From: Rhodobacter capsulatus
GTDB lineage: Bacteria; Pseudomonadota; Alphaproteobacteria; Rhodobacterales; Rhodobacteraceae
Direction: 5' to 3'
DNA length: 32,554 nt
NCBI RefSeq assembly: GCF_005144475.1
Contig: NZ_SWJZ01000107.1
Coordinates: forward strand, 1-32,554
Below, in pieces: positions 1 through 7,878 of the stretch. The notes below the pieces were generated by a model. The model made no database searches. It was given only the letters and a program-made list of their open reading frames with translations, and was not told where the DNA came from. Positions within the stretch are counted from its first letter, which is position 1; each line of letters starts with the position of its first letter. The position numbers were made by a program, and so were the translations under genes.

Positions 1-344
1 ATGTGGCGGGCCGGTTCGGTCGGATCGTCGGGCTCGAAGATGATCGCCGTCTGCAGCGCGCGGTCGCGCAGATGCCGGTCGATGCAGTTCACCGAGGCGT
101 TCAGCACCCCATCCTCGAACCATTTGATCGAGACCTTGCCGAAGGTGAAATCGGTGTTCTTCACCTTGGTATAGGGGGTGATCCAGTCGAGCCGCTTGCC
201 TTCGCGGCCCCAGAACGCATCCGGATTCTCGAGCGATTCCCGATACATCTCGAGGTATTTCGCGCCATTCGCATGCGCCGTCTCAAACCCAGCCGGAACC
301 TCCCGAAGCGCCGGTGCGGCGATCACCTGATCTTGAATACCCAT
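1..344 (-). CDS. acs: Acetyl-CoA synthetase, N-terminal part (gene runs off the window)
   Basis: This is the first 114 codons of an AMP-forming acetate:CoA ligase, which activates acetate to acetyl-CoA through acetyl-AMP in the cytoplasm. The translation begins [20 protein letters not shown] and continues with the family's N-terminal cap: [55 protein letters not shown] and [13 protein letters not shown]. These match E. coli Acs almost segment for segment. The ATG at 342-344 is preceded by a strong GAGGGAGGG ribosome binding site. The catalytic adenylation motifs lie outside the window, so only the N-terminus can be judged. The SulP transporter gene lies upstream on the same strand, separated by 305 bases that contain a terminator-like hairpin and AT-rich repeats likely to be regulatory. 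Confidence 0.95.
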   Translation of the reverse strand, partial: MGIQDQVIAAPALREVPAGFETAHANGAKYLEMYRESLENPDAFWGREGKRLDWITPYTKVKNTDFTFGKVSIKWFEDGVLNASVNCIDRHLRDRALQTAIIFEPDDPTEPARH

Positions 345-472
345 CTGTCCCTCCCTCTCTGACGGCGCGCCCTGGGCCTTGGAAACCCGTCACACCCCAA
401 GGCATCATTCCCCTAGGGCAATGTAAAGGGATTGTCACACCCAATGTAATTGTCCATTCCGACTAGAGGATT

Positions 473-525
473 TTGTAAATTCATTCACAATCCGGCTTGG
501 CGTTTTTGTAAATTTCGTGAATTTC
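473..525. promoter_or_regulatory. Putative operators upstream of acs
   Basis: TTGTAAATTCATTCACAA at 473-490 is an 18-base dyad in which seven of nine positions pair (TTGTnAATnnATTnACAA). A related sequence follows at 506-525, where GTAAATTTC (508-516) is directly followed by GTGAATTTC (517-525). Both lie 130-180 bases upstream of the acs start. Their similarity to each other and their contrast with GC-rich surroundings suggest a transcription factor target. The regulator is unknown; short-chain-acyl regulators of the ScfR/RamB type control acetate genes in related bacteria, but I cannot match the consensus with certainty. Confidence 0.4.
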
Positions 526-583
526 CCGTCCTGTTCACGCCTTCGCGACCAAGGGCGCAGGCCAGGGCGGGACGGCCCGGAAT

Positions 584-606
584 TGCCGCGGCGATCTGCC
601 GCGGCA
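584..606 (-). terminator. Hairpin downstream of the SulP gene
   Basis: TGCCGCGG at 584-591 and CCGCGGCA at 599-606 form a perfect 8-base-pair stem with a 7-base loop, starting about 44 bases past the SulP stop codon. There is no clear U-tract, so it may be a weak or Rho-assisted terminator separating the SulP transcript from acs. Confidence 0.4.
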
Positions 607-649
607 GAGCTTGCGGCACCCGGATCCGCGACGGATGCCGAATCGTCGC

Positions 650-2299
650 TCAGGCCGCATCCAGTTTGGCCAGCGCCGCCGCGGTGTCGGGGCAATAGCA
701 CAGCAGCGGTTCGGTCAGCCCCTGGGCGCGCATCGCCGCCTCGATCGCAGGCGTGGCGCCCAGCACCATCAGCCGCTCGCCCCGGCGCCCCAGTTTCTGC
801 GCCATCTGCCCGATCATCCGCGCCCCGGTGCTGTCGACAAAGCCGACCCCGGAGACATCGAGCAGGATCGCCCGCGGATGGCTGGCGATCCGGTCCAGCA
901 CCGAGCCAAGCCGCGCCACAGATCCGAAAAACACCGCCCCGCGCAGGTGATAGGTGACGACATCGCGCCGCGCGGGACCGGCGCTGCGAGCATGCGTCGC
1001 GCCCTCGTCCAGCGCGGTCATCTCGGACATGTGGCGGATGAAGACCAGCCCGCCCAGCGCGAAGCCGATCACGATGCCCTCGGCCAGATCGCGGAAGGTG
1101 ACGACAAGGAAGGTGACGATCAGCACCAGCGCATCGCCCTTGGAAGAGCGGATCAGGGCGGCCATCTCGTGCCGCTCGATCATGTTCCAGGCGACGATCC
1201 CCAAAAGCCCGGCCAGCGCGGCCAGCGGAATATAGCCCGCCAGCGGTGCGGCCAGGATCATGAAACCAAGGATGAAGAGCGCATGAAACATCCCCGCCGC
1301 AGGGCCGCTTGCCCCGGCGCGGACATTGGTTGCGGTGCGCGCGATGGTGCCGGTGACGCAAAAGCCGCCAAACAGCGCCGCGCCCATGTTCGCCACGCCC
1401 TGTGCCACCAGTTCGATGTTCGAGCGGTGCTGCGTGCCCGACATCCCATCGGCGACCATCGCCGACAGAAGCGATTCGATCGCGCCCAGCAGGGTGAAGC
1501 TGAAGGCCCAGGGCAGCGCCGTCCACACCGTCTCAAGCGAGAAATCGGGCAGGGCCGGGGCGGGCAAAAGCCGCGGCAGGCCGCCAAAGCGCGACTGGAT
1601 CGTTTCGACCGGCAGGTTCAGCAGCGTCGCCACCAGGGTGATCGTGGCGATGCCCAGAAGCAGGCTGGGCAGGCGGGGGGCAAAACGCTTGAGCGCCTCG
1701 ATCAGCGCGACGGTGGCCAGCGCCACCCCCACCGCAGTCGGGCTGACCGTATCACGCGCCGCCCAAAGCGCGGCAAGTTTCTGCAAGATCGGCCCGGGCT
1801 CGCCCCCCGCCAGGGTCAGCCCGGCCATATCCTTGATCTGGCTGGCGAAAATGATCACCCCGATGCCTGACGTAAACCCCACCGTGACCGGATAGGGCAT
1901 GTAGCGGATCGTCGAGCCAAGCCGCAGCACCCCCAGCACCGCCAGCATCACCCCTGAAAGGAACGTCGCCAGCACCAGCCCCGCAACCCCGGTCGCCGTC
2001 ACGCAAGCCATCACCAGCACGATGAAGGCGCCCGCCGGACCGCCGATCTGGAACCGCGATCCGCCCAGCGCCGAAATCAGGAAGCCGCCGATGATCGCGG
2101 TGAACAGCCCGCGTTCCGGCCCCACCCCCGAGGCGATGGCGATCGCCATCGACAGCGGCAGCGCCACGATCGCCACCGTCAACCCGGCCAGCAGATCGGC
2201 ACGCAGCCGCGCCAGATCGTAGCCCTCGGCAAAGGCGGTGACGGACATCGGTAAAAGGGGCTCGGCCCCGACCCTTGCGGGCAGGCTCTCGTTGCGCAT
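650..2299 (-). CDS. SulP family anion transporter with STAS domain
   Basis: This is a 549-residue inner-membrane SLC26/SulP transporter. The first ~430 residues are a run of hydrophobic helices with family signatures: DLLAGLTVAIVALPLSMAIA near the N-terminus, then FQIGGPAGAFIVLV and MPYPVTVGFTSGIGVIIFASQ. A cytosolic STAS domain follows, containing ILLDVSGVGFVDSTGARMIG, the typical STAS phosphorylation-loop region. The substrate cannot be read from sequence; sulfate, bicarbonate and dicarboxylates are all transported by this family. I chose the ATG at 2297-2299, where the recognisable protein starts, although its ribosome binding site (GAAGAAG) is only moderate. The gene is divergent from the small flavin-fold gene at 2388 and lies upstream of acs in the same direction. 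Confidence 0.92.
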   Translation of the reverse strand: MRNESLPARVGAEPLLPMSVTAFAEGYDLARLRADLLAGLTVAIVALPLSMAIAIASGVGPERGLFTAIIGGFLISALGGSRFQIGGPAGAFIVLVMACVTATGVAGLVLATFLSGVMLAVLGVLRLGSTIRYMPYPVTVGFTSGIGVIIFASQIKDMAGLTLAGGEPGPILQKLAALWAARDTVSPTAVGVALATVALIEALKRFAPRLPSLLLGIATITLVATLLNLPVETIQSRFGGLPRLLPAPALPDFSLETVWTALPWAFSFTLLGAIESLLSAMVADGMSGTQHRSNIELVAQGVANMGAALFGGFCVTGTIARTATNVRAGASGPAAGMFHALFILGFMILAAPLAGYIPLAALAGLLGIVAWNMIERHEMAALIRSSKGDALVLIVTFLVVTFRDLAEGIVIGFALGGLVFIRHMSEMTALDEGATHARSAGPARRDVVTYHLRGAVFFGSVARLGSVLDRIASHPRAILLDVSGVGFVDSTGARMIGQMAQKLGRRGERLMVLGATPAIEAAMRAQGLTEPLLCYCPDTAAALAKLDAA

Positions 2300-2387
2300 G
2301 GCGGCTTCTTCGTTATGGATACGCGGGCAGCAAACAGCGCCGCCATGGCCGCTGTCAAGCCCGATGCCCTCACCATTCGGAGAGCCG

Positions 2388-2867
2388 ATGTCCGAAAACC
2401 GAAAAGATCCCGTGCAACCCGCCGACGCCGAGGCCCGCCACCTCGCGCGCGGCCTGATCACCGCCGCCCGCTTTGGCGCCCTGGGCGTGATCGACCCCGA
2501 GACCGGCTTTCCTTTCGTCAGCCGCATCGCGCTTGGCGCCACGCCCGAAGGCGGGCTGTGCACGCTGGTCTCGGGCCTTTCGGCGCATTCGCGCGCGCTG
2601 CGGGCCGATCCGCGGGTGTCGCTCTTGGTGGGCGAGCCCGGCCCCAAGGGCGATCCGCTGGCCCATCCGCGCCTGACGCTTCTGGCCATGGCCGCGGCCC
2701 TGCCCCGGACCGCGGCGCTGTGCGACCGCTGGCTGAGCGATCACCCCAAGGCGAAGCTGTACATCGATCTGCCGGATTTCTTCTTCGTCGGCTTTTCGCT
2801 GCGCGCGGGGGCGCTGAACGGCGGCTTCGGCCGCGCCTTTCGCCTTGCCCCCGCGGATCTGACCTGA
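2388..2867 (+). CDS. Pyridoxamine 5'-phosphate oxidase-like (HugZ-type) protein
   Basis: This 159-residue protein has the split-barrel flavin/heme-binding fold of the PNPOx-like superfamily. Recognisable parts are ARFGALGVIDPETGFPFVSR (strand opening), LSAHSRALRADPRVSLLVGE, DPLAHPRLTLLA and, near the C-terminus, YIDLPDFFFVGFSLRAGALN followed by GGFGRAF, typical of HugZ-like proteins. The C-terminal DUF2470 domain found in full HugZ heme oxygenases is absent, so heme degradation should not be assumed. The ATG at 2388 follows GGAGAG. The gene diverges from the SulP transporter 88 bases away, and its end lies 8 bases from the end of the convergent tailspike gene. Confidence 0.85.
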   Translation: MSENRKDPVQPADAEARHLARGLITAARFGALGVIDPETGFPFVSRIALGATPEGGLCTLVSGLSAHSRALRADPRVSLLVGEPGPKGDPLAHPRLTLLAMAAALPRTAALCDRWLSDHPKAKLYIDLPDFFFVGFSLRAGALNGGFGRAFRLAPADLT

Positions 2868-2875
2868 GGCCCGCC

Positions 2876-5167
2876 TCAGTTCGGGGTGTCGATGCGGATC
2901 ACGACGTTGATCTTGCCCTTGGCGGCCTCGGGCCAGGTGACATTGACCAGATTTTTCCCCGCGCCCTGCTCGGCGGTGATGAAGGGCATGCCGCTGACCC
3001 GGGCGCCGGCGGCATTGGTGATCGCCCCCACCGCCACCAGGCTTTCGACATGCCGCGCCCAGCCGCCAAAGGGCAGATAGGCCGCGGCATCCGCGCTCCA
3101 GACCGATTGCGCGCTCGACTGCGTCACCTGCACCATCACCGGGTTCACCGTCATCTGCGTCACCGCGTTGAAAATGTTGTTCTGGAACGTGATGTTGCGC
3201 ATCCGCGCATAGTCGAGATCGGCAAAGCTCGTGTCCACCTTCTCGATCCGGTTGATGTTGCCGTTCAGCGCCTTGAAGACGTTGTTCGACACCGTCAGCC
3301 CCTGGATGTAATGGCCGCTGCCATAGGGCTTGATCGAGATCCAGGTCACCCAGGCCGCGACATCATCCATGATGCAGGTGTTGCCGGTCATCGTCAGGCC
3401 ACCGAACGAATATTGCGTGCCGAGGTTCGGGTCGGGCGAATATTCGTTCGTCCATTCGATGAAGTTGTTGTCGATGTAGTTGCCGGTCACCGTCGATTGC
3501 ACGTTCGGCGTGGTGAAGACCAGCCCCGGCACCCGCGGCCCGTCCACCTGCCCGTCGCCCTGAAACCAGTGGTTGCCCACGATCACATGGCCGGTGCCGT
3601 CCAGCACCATCGTCGTGCCGAAGCGCACGAAGCGCGAATCGCGGATCTTCGTGTCATTCGCATTGACATTGACACAGACCGAGGTCCGGTCCCCGACATT
3701 GACATCCAGCTCGTTCGACAGAAAGTCGCAGCGGTCGATGCAAAGGTTCTGGCAGGCCCGTCCGATCGAGGTGATGGCGCGGTCCCTCGGCTTCACCATC
3801 CAGCAATCGCGCAGCCCGAAGGTTTCGCCCTCGCGCGCCAGCAGGATGCCGCTGGCGATCCCGCCCAGCAGGAACTCGATATTGTCGAGGGTGAACCGGG
3901 CCAGATAATCGAAGCCGGAAAAGTCGAGCGCATATTTGTAGCGCCGGAACGTGTAGCTGCGCGTCGCCGAGCCGCCATAAAGCGGTTGCGACAGCGTCAG
4001 CTTGGCGGCGCCGATATCGACCGACTGCACATAGACCTCGCGGCCGACGCCGGTGCCGCTCACCCGCGCACCGACCGGGATGTTGGCGATGTTCGACACA
4101 TTGCTCAGGATCGTCGATTGCGACGTGGAATAGGTCGCGTTCGAGGTGACGGTGACAGTGTTCCACGCCGTCCCGTCGCTGACCGAGATCTGCCCGTTCG
4201 CCAGCACGCGCCGGTTCGCCCAGCTCGAGGTGTCGGGCACCGCCGCCTTGACGTCGATCGGCGCGGTCAGATCGACCCGGCGCCCGCACAGGTCGAAGAT
4301 GTTGTTGTCGGTATAGGACAGAAGCGCCTGCAGGCCCTTCTTCAGCCCCAATTCCTCGTTGCCGAAGGCTTTCGCATAGGTGGGAAAGTCGAAATTCTTC
4401 TGCAGCACCAGCCGCGCCGCGGTCGGCATGCTCAGCGTGCCGGTGAAGCGGATCGGGCTGTCGATCGACAGCGACGAGGCGATGCGGTAGCTGCCCTCCG
4501 GCACGACCAGGCTGCGCCCATCGGCGGCGGCATCGGCGGCCAGAAAGGCGGCGCGGTCATCGGTGGTGCCGTCGCCCCTGGCGCCATAGTCGCGCACATC
4601 GACCACATCCATCAGATCGCGCAGGAAAGCCTCGGTGATATCCTCGATGACGATATCCTCGATCCGCACCACGCCGCCGGTCTGCCCGGTCAGATCCAGC
4701 CCGAAATGGCCATAGGCGGGCGCCGTGCCCCAGGCCATGTCGACGCCCGCGCGCGTGCCCGAGCCGACGATCGCCTGCACCGTCACCACCTTGCCATAGG
4801 TGGTCAGCGTGACCGGGCTGGCCACCTCGGTCAGCCCGGTCACATGGGCATTCGCGGCGGTCATCGCATAGCCCGCGATCCGCACCGCGCAGAAATTGCC
4901 CGACACGGCCTTCACCTTCGCGGTGATGCGCAGATAGACGCCGGGCAGGATCGGCGTCTGCCCCATCCAGCGCAGCTTTTGCGTGCTCTGGGTCTTCACC
5001 AGCTCCAGACAGGAGCCGAAATCGGCATCCGCCGGCACCAGCGCGGCATTCGGGGCCCCCGCATAGGTGGCCGAGCCCGCCGTGCCGTTCTCGCTCGACC
5101 ATTGGCCAAGCCCCAGTTCGAAAGCAGAGGGGGTCAGGTTCACCCCGTCAGTGATCGCGATGTTCAT
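2876..5167 (-). CDS. Phage-type beta-helix tailspike / pectate lyase superfamily protein
   Basis: This encodes a 763-residue protein. Residues 1 to about 180 look like a beta-rich jelly-roll module. From residue ~188 comes VVDVRDYGARGDGTTDDRAA, the classic opening of the pectate-lyase-like right-handed beta-helix of phage tailspikes and GH28-related proteins. A long series of short Asn-rich rungs follows (for example VTGNYIDNNFIEW, LTMTGNTCIMDD, LTVSNNVFKALNGN, ITFQNNIFN), then a small C-terminal beta domain. There is no signal peptide. The ATG follows AAGGAG by 8 bases, a strong site. No other phage gene is nearby. R. capsulatus has unlinked spike and fibre genes for its gene transfer agent, and this could be the tail-fibre gene (rcc00171, from memory); that identity is inference. 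A solitary prophage relic or a polysaccharide-binding protein are alternatives. Confidence 0.85.
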   Translation of the reverse strand: MNIAITDGVNLTPSAFELGLGQWSSENGTAGSATYAGAPNAALVPADADFGSCLELVKTQSTQKLRWMGQTPILPGVYLRITAKVKAVSGNFCAVRIAGYAMTAANAHVTGLTEVASPVTLTTYGKVVTVQAIVGSGTRAGVDMAWGTAPAYGHFGLDLTGQTGGVVRIEDIVIEDITEAFLRDLMDVVDVRDYGARGDGTTDDRAAFLAADAAADGRSLVVPEGSYRIASSLSIDSPIRFTGTLSMPTAARLVLQKNFDFPTYAKAFGNEELGLKKGLQALLSYTDNNIFDLCGRRVDLTAPIDVKAAVPDTSSWANRRVLANGQISVSDGTAWNTVTVTSNATYSTSQSTILSNVSNIANIPVGARVSGTGVGREVYVQSVDIGAAKLTLSQPLYGGSATRSYTFRRYKYALDFSGFDYLARFTLDNIEFLLGGIASGILLAREGETFGLRDCWMVKPRDRAITSIGRACQNLCIDRCDFLSNELDVNVGDRTSVCVNVNANDTKIRDSRFVRFGTTMVLDGTGHVIVGNHWFQGDGQVDGPRVPGLVFTTPNVQSTVTGNYIDNNFIEWTNEYSPDPNLGTQYSFGGLTMTGNTCIMDDVAAWVTWISIKPYGSGHYIQGLTVSNNVFKALNGNINRIEKVDTSFADLDYARMRNITFQNNIFNAVTQMTVNPVMVQVTQSSAQSVWSADAAAYLPFGGWARHVESLVAVGAITNAAGARVSGMPFITAEQGAGKNLVNVTWPEAAKGKINVVIRIDTPN

Positions 5168-5407
5168 CCGAGACTCCTTCGTGTTCGGCCCGCCCCGCAT
5201 CGCGGCACGCGCAGACCGGTCGCGGCGCAAACACGCCGCGCGACCGCCCTTGGCGTTCCGCAGGATCGGGGATTTCACCGGGCCCTTGCGCCCCGGCCAG
5301 ACCAGAACTAGCCGTGAAGATTGAAGAAGATCTGACGACAGCGCGCGCTGCCCGGGCCCCGGACAACGCGCGCAAAAGTCTTGGATATCAGCGGGTTCAG
5401 CCCGTGA
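5168..5407. other. Intergenic region between lysS and the tailspike gene
   Basis: This stretch of 240 bases holds no supported gene. It contains an inverted repeat near the lysS end (5341-5373) and the tailspike ribosome binding site. No strong sigma-70 promoter stands out, so the tailspike may depend on an activator or on readthrough from lysS. Confidence 0.5.
5341..5373 (-). terminator. Inverted repeat downstream of lysS
   Basis: GCGCGCG at 5341-5347 can pair with CGCGCGC at 5367-5373. The intervening bases contain a second palindrome, CCGGGGCCCGG on the minus strand. It starts about 35 bases after the lysS stop codon and lacks a U-tract, so terminator function is plausible only. Confidence 0.35.
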
Positions 5408-7012
5408 TCAGGCTTTGATCAACCCGCCCGCCAGCGCGGTTTCCATCAGCGCGATGGTTTCGCTCACGCCATAAAGCGCGATGAACCCGCCAAAACGCGG
5501 CCCCTGCGATTGCCCCAGCAGCACCTCGTAAAGCGCGGTGAACCAGTCGCGCAGCGGCTCGAACCCATGCGCGGTGCCGACGGCGAAAACGATCGTCTGC
5601 AGCCCTTCCGAGGGGTCTTCGAACTGCGCGTGTAGATCGGTCGCGGGCAGCGCCCTCAGCCGCGCCAACAGATCCTCCATCGCCGCGCGTTCCTTGTCCG
5701 TGGGCAGCCGGAAGGTCCGGGTCGGCGCGACGAAATCATGGAAATAGCGCACCGCAAAGCCCGCCGCCGCATCCAGATCGGGGTGGGTTTCGGGCGTGGC
5801 CTCCGGCGCATAGCGTTTGATGAAGCCCCAAAGCCCGGCCTTGTCGCTTGCCCCCGCCACGCTTGCAAGGTTCAGCAGCATCGCAAACGGCACCACCAGA
5901 TTGGACTCGGGCGGCTGGCCGCCGTGGATGTGCCAGACCGGGTTGTCGATCTGCTTCTCGACCGGCTGCGTGGCATAGGCGCGCAGCTGCTGGTGGTATT
6001 CATCCACCGCTTTCGGGATCACATCCCACCACAGCCGCTTCGCCGTCTTCGGCTTTTGATACATGAAATACGACAGGCTTTCGGTCGCCGCATAGCTCAG
6101 CCATTCGTCGATCGTCAGCCCGTTGCCCTTCGATTTCGAGATCTTCTGCCCCTGATCGTCCAAAAACAGCTCATAGGTGAAATGCTCGGGCTTGCGGCCC
6201 CCCAGCACTTCGCAGATCCCGTCATAGATCGGCGTGTTGGTCGAGTGGTCCTTGCCATACATCTCGAAATCGACATCCAGCGCGGCCCAGCGCATGCCGA
6301 AATCGGGCTTCCACTGCAGCTTCACCTTGCCGCCCGTCACCGGCAGCGTCCATTCGCGGCCGTCCTCGTCGTCAAAGGTGATCAGCCCGTTCTTCGCGTC
6401 GACATTCTTCATCGGCACATACAGAACACGGCCGGTTTCCGGGTGGATCGGCAGGAAGCAGGAATAGGTCTGCTGCCGCTCTTCGCGCAAGCTTTTCAAC
6501 ATGATCGCCATGATCGCGTCATAGCGCTCGGCGCAAAGCATCAGCATGTCGTCGAACTTGCCAGCCTTGTAATAGTCGGTCGCGCTGGCGAATTCATACT
6601 CGAACCCGAAGGTGTCGAGGAACCGGCGCAGCATGGCGTTGTTGTGATTGCCGAAGCTGTCAAACTCGCCGAACGGGTCCGGCACGGCGGTCAGCGGCTT
6701 CTGGATATTCGCGTAAAGCAGCTCCTGCTGCGGCACGTTTTCGGGCACCTTGCGCATGCCGTCCATGTCGTCCGAAAAGCACAAAAGCCGCGTCGGAATG
6801 TCCGAGATGATTTCGAACGCGCGGCGGATCATCGTCGTGCGCGCGACCTCGCCGAAGGTGCCGATATGCGGCAGACCCGACGGCCCGTAACCCGTCTCGA
6901 ACAGCACATGGCCCTTTTTCGGCGGCGCCTTTTCGTACCGTTTGAGCACCCGGCGCGCTTCCTCGAAAGGCCAGGCTTTGGAGTTCATCGCAGCGTCGCG
7001 CAGGGTGGTCAT
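5408..7012 (-). CDS. lysS: Class I lysyl-tRNA synthetase
   Basis: This 534-residue enzyme charges tRNA-Lys with lysine using ATP. It is the class I (Rossmann-fold, archaeal-type) LysRS found in many alphaproteobacteria, not the class II enzyme of E. coli. The HIGH signature is HIG at residues 49-51 in [20 protein letters not shown]. The KMSKS signature is KISKS at residues 290-294 in [20 protein letters not shown]. The class I LysRS core includes [16 protein letters not shown] and [20 protein letters not shown]. The C-terminal half is the helical anticodon-binding cage. The ATG at 7010-7012 follows GAGGA. The gene is divergent from the TerB-like gene, with 103 bases between the starts. It appears intact and is presumably the housekeeping enzyme. 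Confidence 0.96.
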   Translation of the reverse strand: MTTLRDAAMNSKAWPFEEARRVLKRYEKAPPKKGHVLFETGYGPSGLPHIGTFGEVARTTMIRRAFEIISDIPTRLLCFSDDMDGMRKVPENVPQQELLYANIQKPLTAVPDPFGEFDSFGNHNNAMLRRFLDTFGFEYEFASATDYYKAGKFDDMLMLCAERYDAIMAIMLKSLREERQQTYSCFLPIHPETGRVLYVPMKNVDAKNGLITFDDEDGREWTLPVTGGKVKLQWKPDFGMRWAALDVDFEMYGKDHSTNTPIYDGICEVLGGRKPEHFTYELFLDDQGQKISKSKGNGLTIDEWLSYAATESLSYFMYQKPKTAKRLWWDVIPKAVDEYHQQLRAYATQPVEKQIDNPVWHIHGGQPPESNLVVPFAMLLNLASVAGASDKAGLWGFIKRYAPEATPETHPDLDAAAGFAVRYFHDFVAPTRTFRLPTDKERAAMEDLLARLRALPATDLHAQFEDPSEGLQTIVFAVGTAHGFEPLRDWFTALYEVLLGQSQGPRFGGFIALYGVSETIALMETALAGGLIKA

Positions 7013-7057
7013 GTCAAATCCTCATCCGGGCGCCCCATGCGCCTCGCGCCTGACCTA

Positions 7058-7086
7058 TTGAACGGGGCCTAAAACGTCAATAATTC
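7058..7086 (+). promoter_or_regulatory. Probable sigma-70 promoter of the TerB-like gene
   Basis: TTGAAC (7058-7063) and TAATTC (7081-7086) are separated by exactly 17 bases. A start near 7093 would leave a leader of about 23 bases before the GTG at 7116, including the AAAAGGAAA ribosome binding site. Confidence 0.5.
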
Positions 7087-7115
7087 TTGCGGCAGACCCA
7101 GAAAAGGAAACGCCC

Positions 7116-7538
7116 GTGACCGACACCCTTCCCTCGCTTTCGCCGCAGGATGCGCTCGTTGCCGTGATGGTCGCCGTCTCGGCCTCCGACGCGACGATCC
7201 GCACCGCCGAGCTGGTCGCCATCGAGCGGATGGTGAACCACATGCCGATCTTTGCCACCTATGACATCGACCGCATCCGCGTCGTGGCGCAGACGGTCTA
7301 TTCCCTTTTCGAGGAGGAGGAGGGGCTTGCCGCCCTCTTCGGTCTCGTGCGCGAGGCCCTGCCCGAAAAGCTGTTCGAGACCGCCTATGCGCTGGCTTGC
7401 GACGTGGCGGCGGCCGATGGCGTGCTGCACCAGCCCGAATTGCGCATGCTCGAGGAAATCCGCGACGAGCTGTCGATCGACCGGCTGCATGCGGTGGCGA
7501 TCGAATGGGGCGCGCGGGTCCGTCACGTCAAGCTCTGA
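7116..7538 (+). CDS. TerB-like (tellurite resistance family) protein
   Basis: This 140-residue, all-helical cytoplasmic protein belongs to the TerB/TerB-like fold. The two acidic helix-turn segments typical of the family are visible: AVMVAVSASDATIRTAELVA at the start and AYALACDVAAADGVLHQPEL about 75 residues later, each placing Asp/Glu residues as in the metal-binding site of TerB. The start is GTG with AAAAGGAAA just upstream and a good promoter before it. Bacterial TerB-like proteins often act in general or envelope stress, and tellurite resistance itself is not implied because no terC/terD genes are present. The hairpin GCCCG-ATGT-CGGGC shortly after the stop codon may end the transcript before the riboswitch. 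Confidence 0.82.
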   Translation: MTDTLPSLSPQDALVAVMVAVSASDATIRTAELVAIERMVNHMPIFATYDIDRIRVVAQTVYSLFEEEEGLAALFGLVREALPEKLFETAYALACDVAAADGVLHQPELRMLEEIRDELSIDRLHAVAIEWGARVRHVKL

Positions 7539-7583
7539 CGCCGCCCGATGTCGGGCAAGACCCGCATCACGCCGCAAAGCCGA

Positions 7584-7612
7584 TTGACACAGCCCCCGCC
7601 CGCCCCCATCTT
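7584..7612 (+). promoter_or_regulatory. Putative promoter of the riboswitch transcript
   Basis: A perfect TTGACA at 7584-7589 lies 17 bases before CATCTT (7607-7612), a weak -10. A start near 7617-7620 would fall at the 5' edge of the cobalamin riboswitch, which supports the assignment. Confidence 0.45.
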
Positions 7613-7781
7613 CAGCAGGCCTTGGTCCTGCGGCACGCTGCCGCGGGGTAATAGGGAAGCCGGTGCAACTCCGGCGCTGCCCCCGCAACTGTAAGCGGCG
7701 AGCCTTCTGCAACACCCACTGGCCCCGGCCGGGAAGGGGCAGCAGGCGTCCGAGCCGCAAGCCAGGAGACCTGCCAGGTCA
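7613..7781 (+). ncRNA. Cobalamin (B12) riboswitch
   Basis: The core elements of the RF00174 class appear in order. GGGAAGCCGGTGCAACTCCG starts at about 7653. GCGCTGCCCCCGCAACTGTA follows it. The variable arm comes next, and then the B12 box, AAGCCAGGAGACCTGCC, at 7759-7775. This RNA binds adenosylcobalamin or a related corrinoid and normally represses the downstream gene. The only gene downstream on the strand is the small cysteine-rich protein at 7879. Between them lie two hairpins that probably form the expression platform. The boundaries are approximate. Confidence 0.95.
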
Positions 7782-7790
7782 AAGACCATC

Positions 7791-7834
7791 CCGGGCGGCG
7801 GGCCCGGCGGCATGGAGCCCGCGTTCGCGCGGGC
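7791..7834 (+). promoter_or_regulatory. Two hairpins after the riboswitch (expression platform)
   Basis: The first hairpin pairs CCGGGC (7791-7796) with GCCCGG (7802-7807). The second pairs GCCCGCG (7817-7823) with CGCGGGC (7828-7834) and closes on TTCG (7824-7827), the very stable UUCG tetraloop. They lie between the aptamer and the ribosome binding site. There is no U-tract, so control by translation or Rho is more likely than intrinsic termination. Confidence 0.5.
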
Positions 7835-7878
7835 CGCGCCTGTCCGCCCTCGGCCCGACACAACGGAGCGGCCAGGCC

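Larger units (their letters stand above)
345..649. other. Intergenic region upstream of acs
   Basis: No convincing gene is seen in these 305 bases. The part next to the SulP gene is GC-rich and carries a hairpin. The middle, about 419-525, is unusually AT-rich for this window and holds several repeats. They are an 18-base imperfect dyad at 473-490, a tandem pair of 9-mers at 508-525, two copies of CAATGTAA at 419-426 and 442-449, and two copies of GTCACACCC at 389-397 and 434-442. The AT-rich part probably contains the acs promoter and operators; I could not assign a convincing -35/-10 pair. Confidence 0.6.

Noticed and set aside
2315-5311. A plus-strand open frame of 998 codons across 2315-5311
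   Set aside because: It is Arg/His/Asp-rich low-complexity translation opposite the tailspike gene and in the wrong frame of the PNPOx-like gene, with no domain or ribosome binding site.
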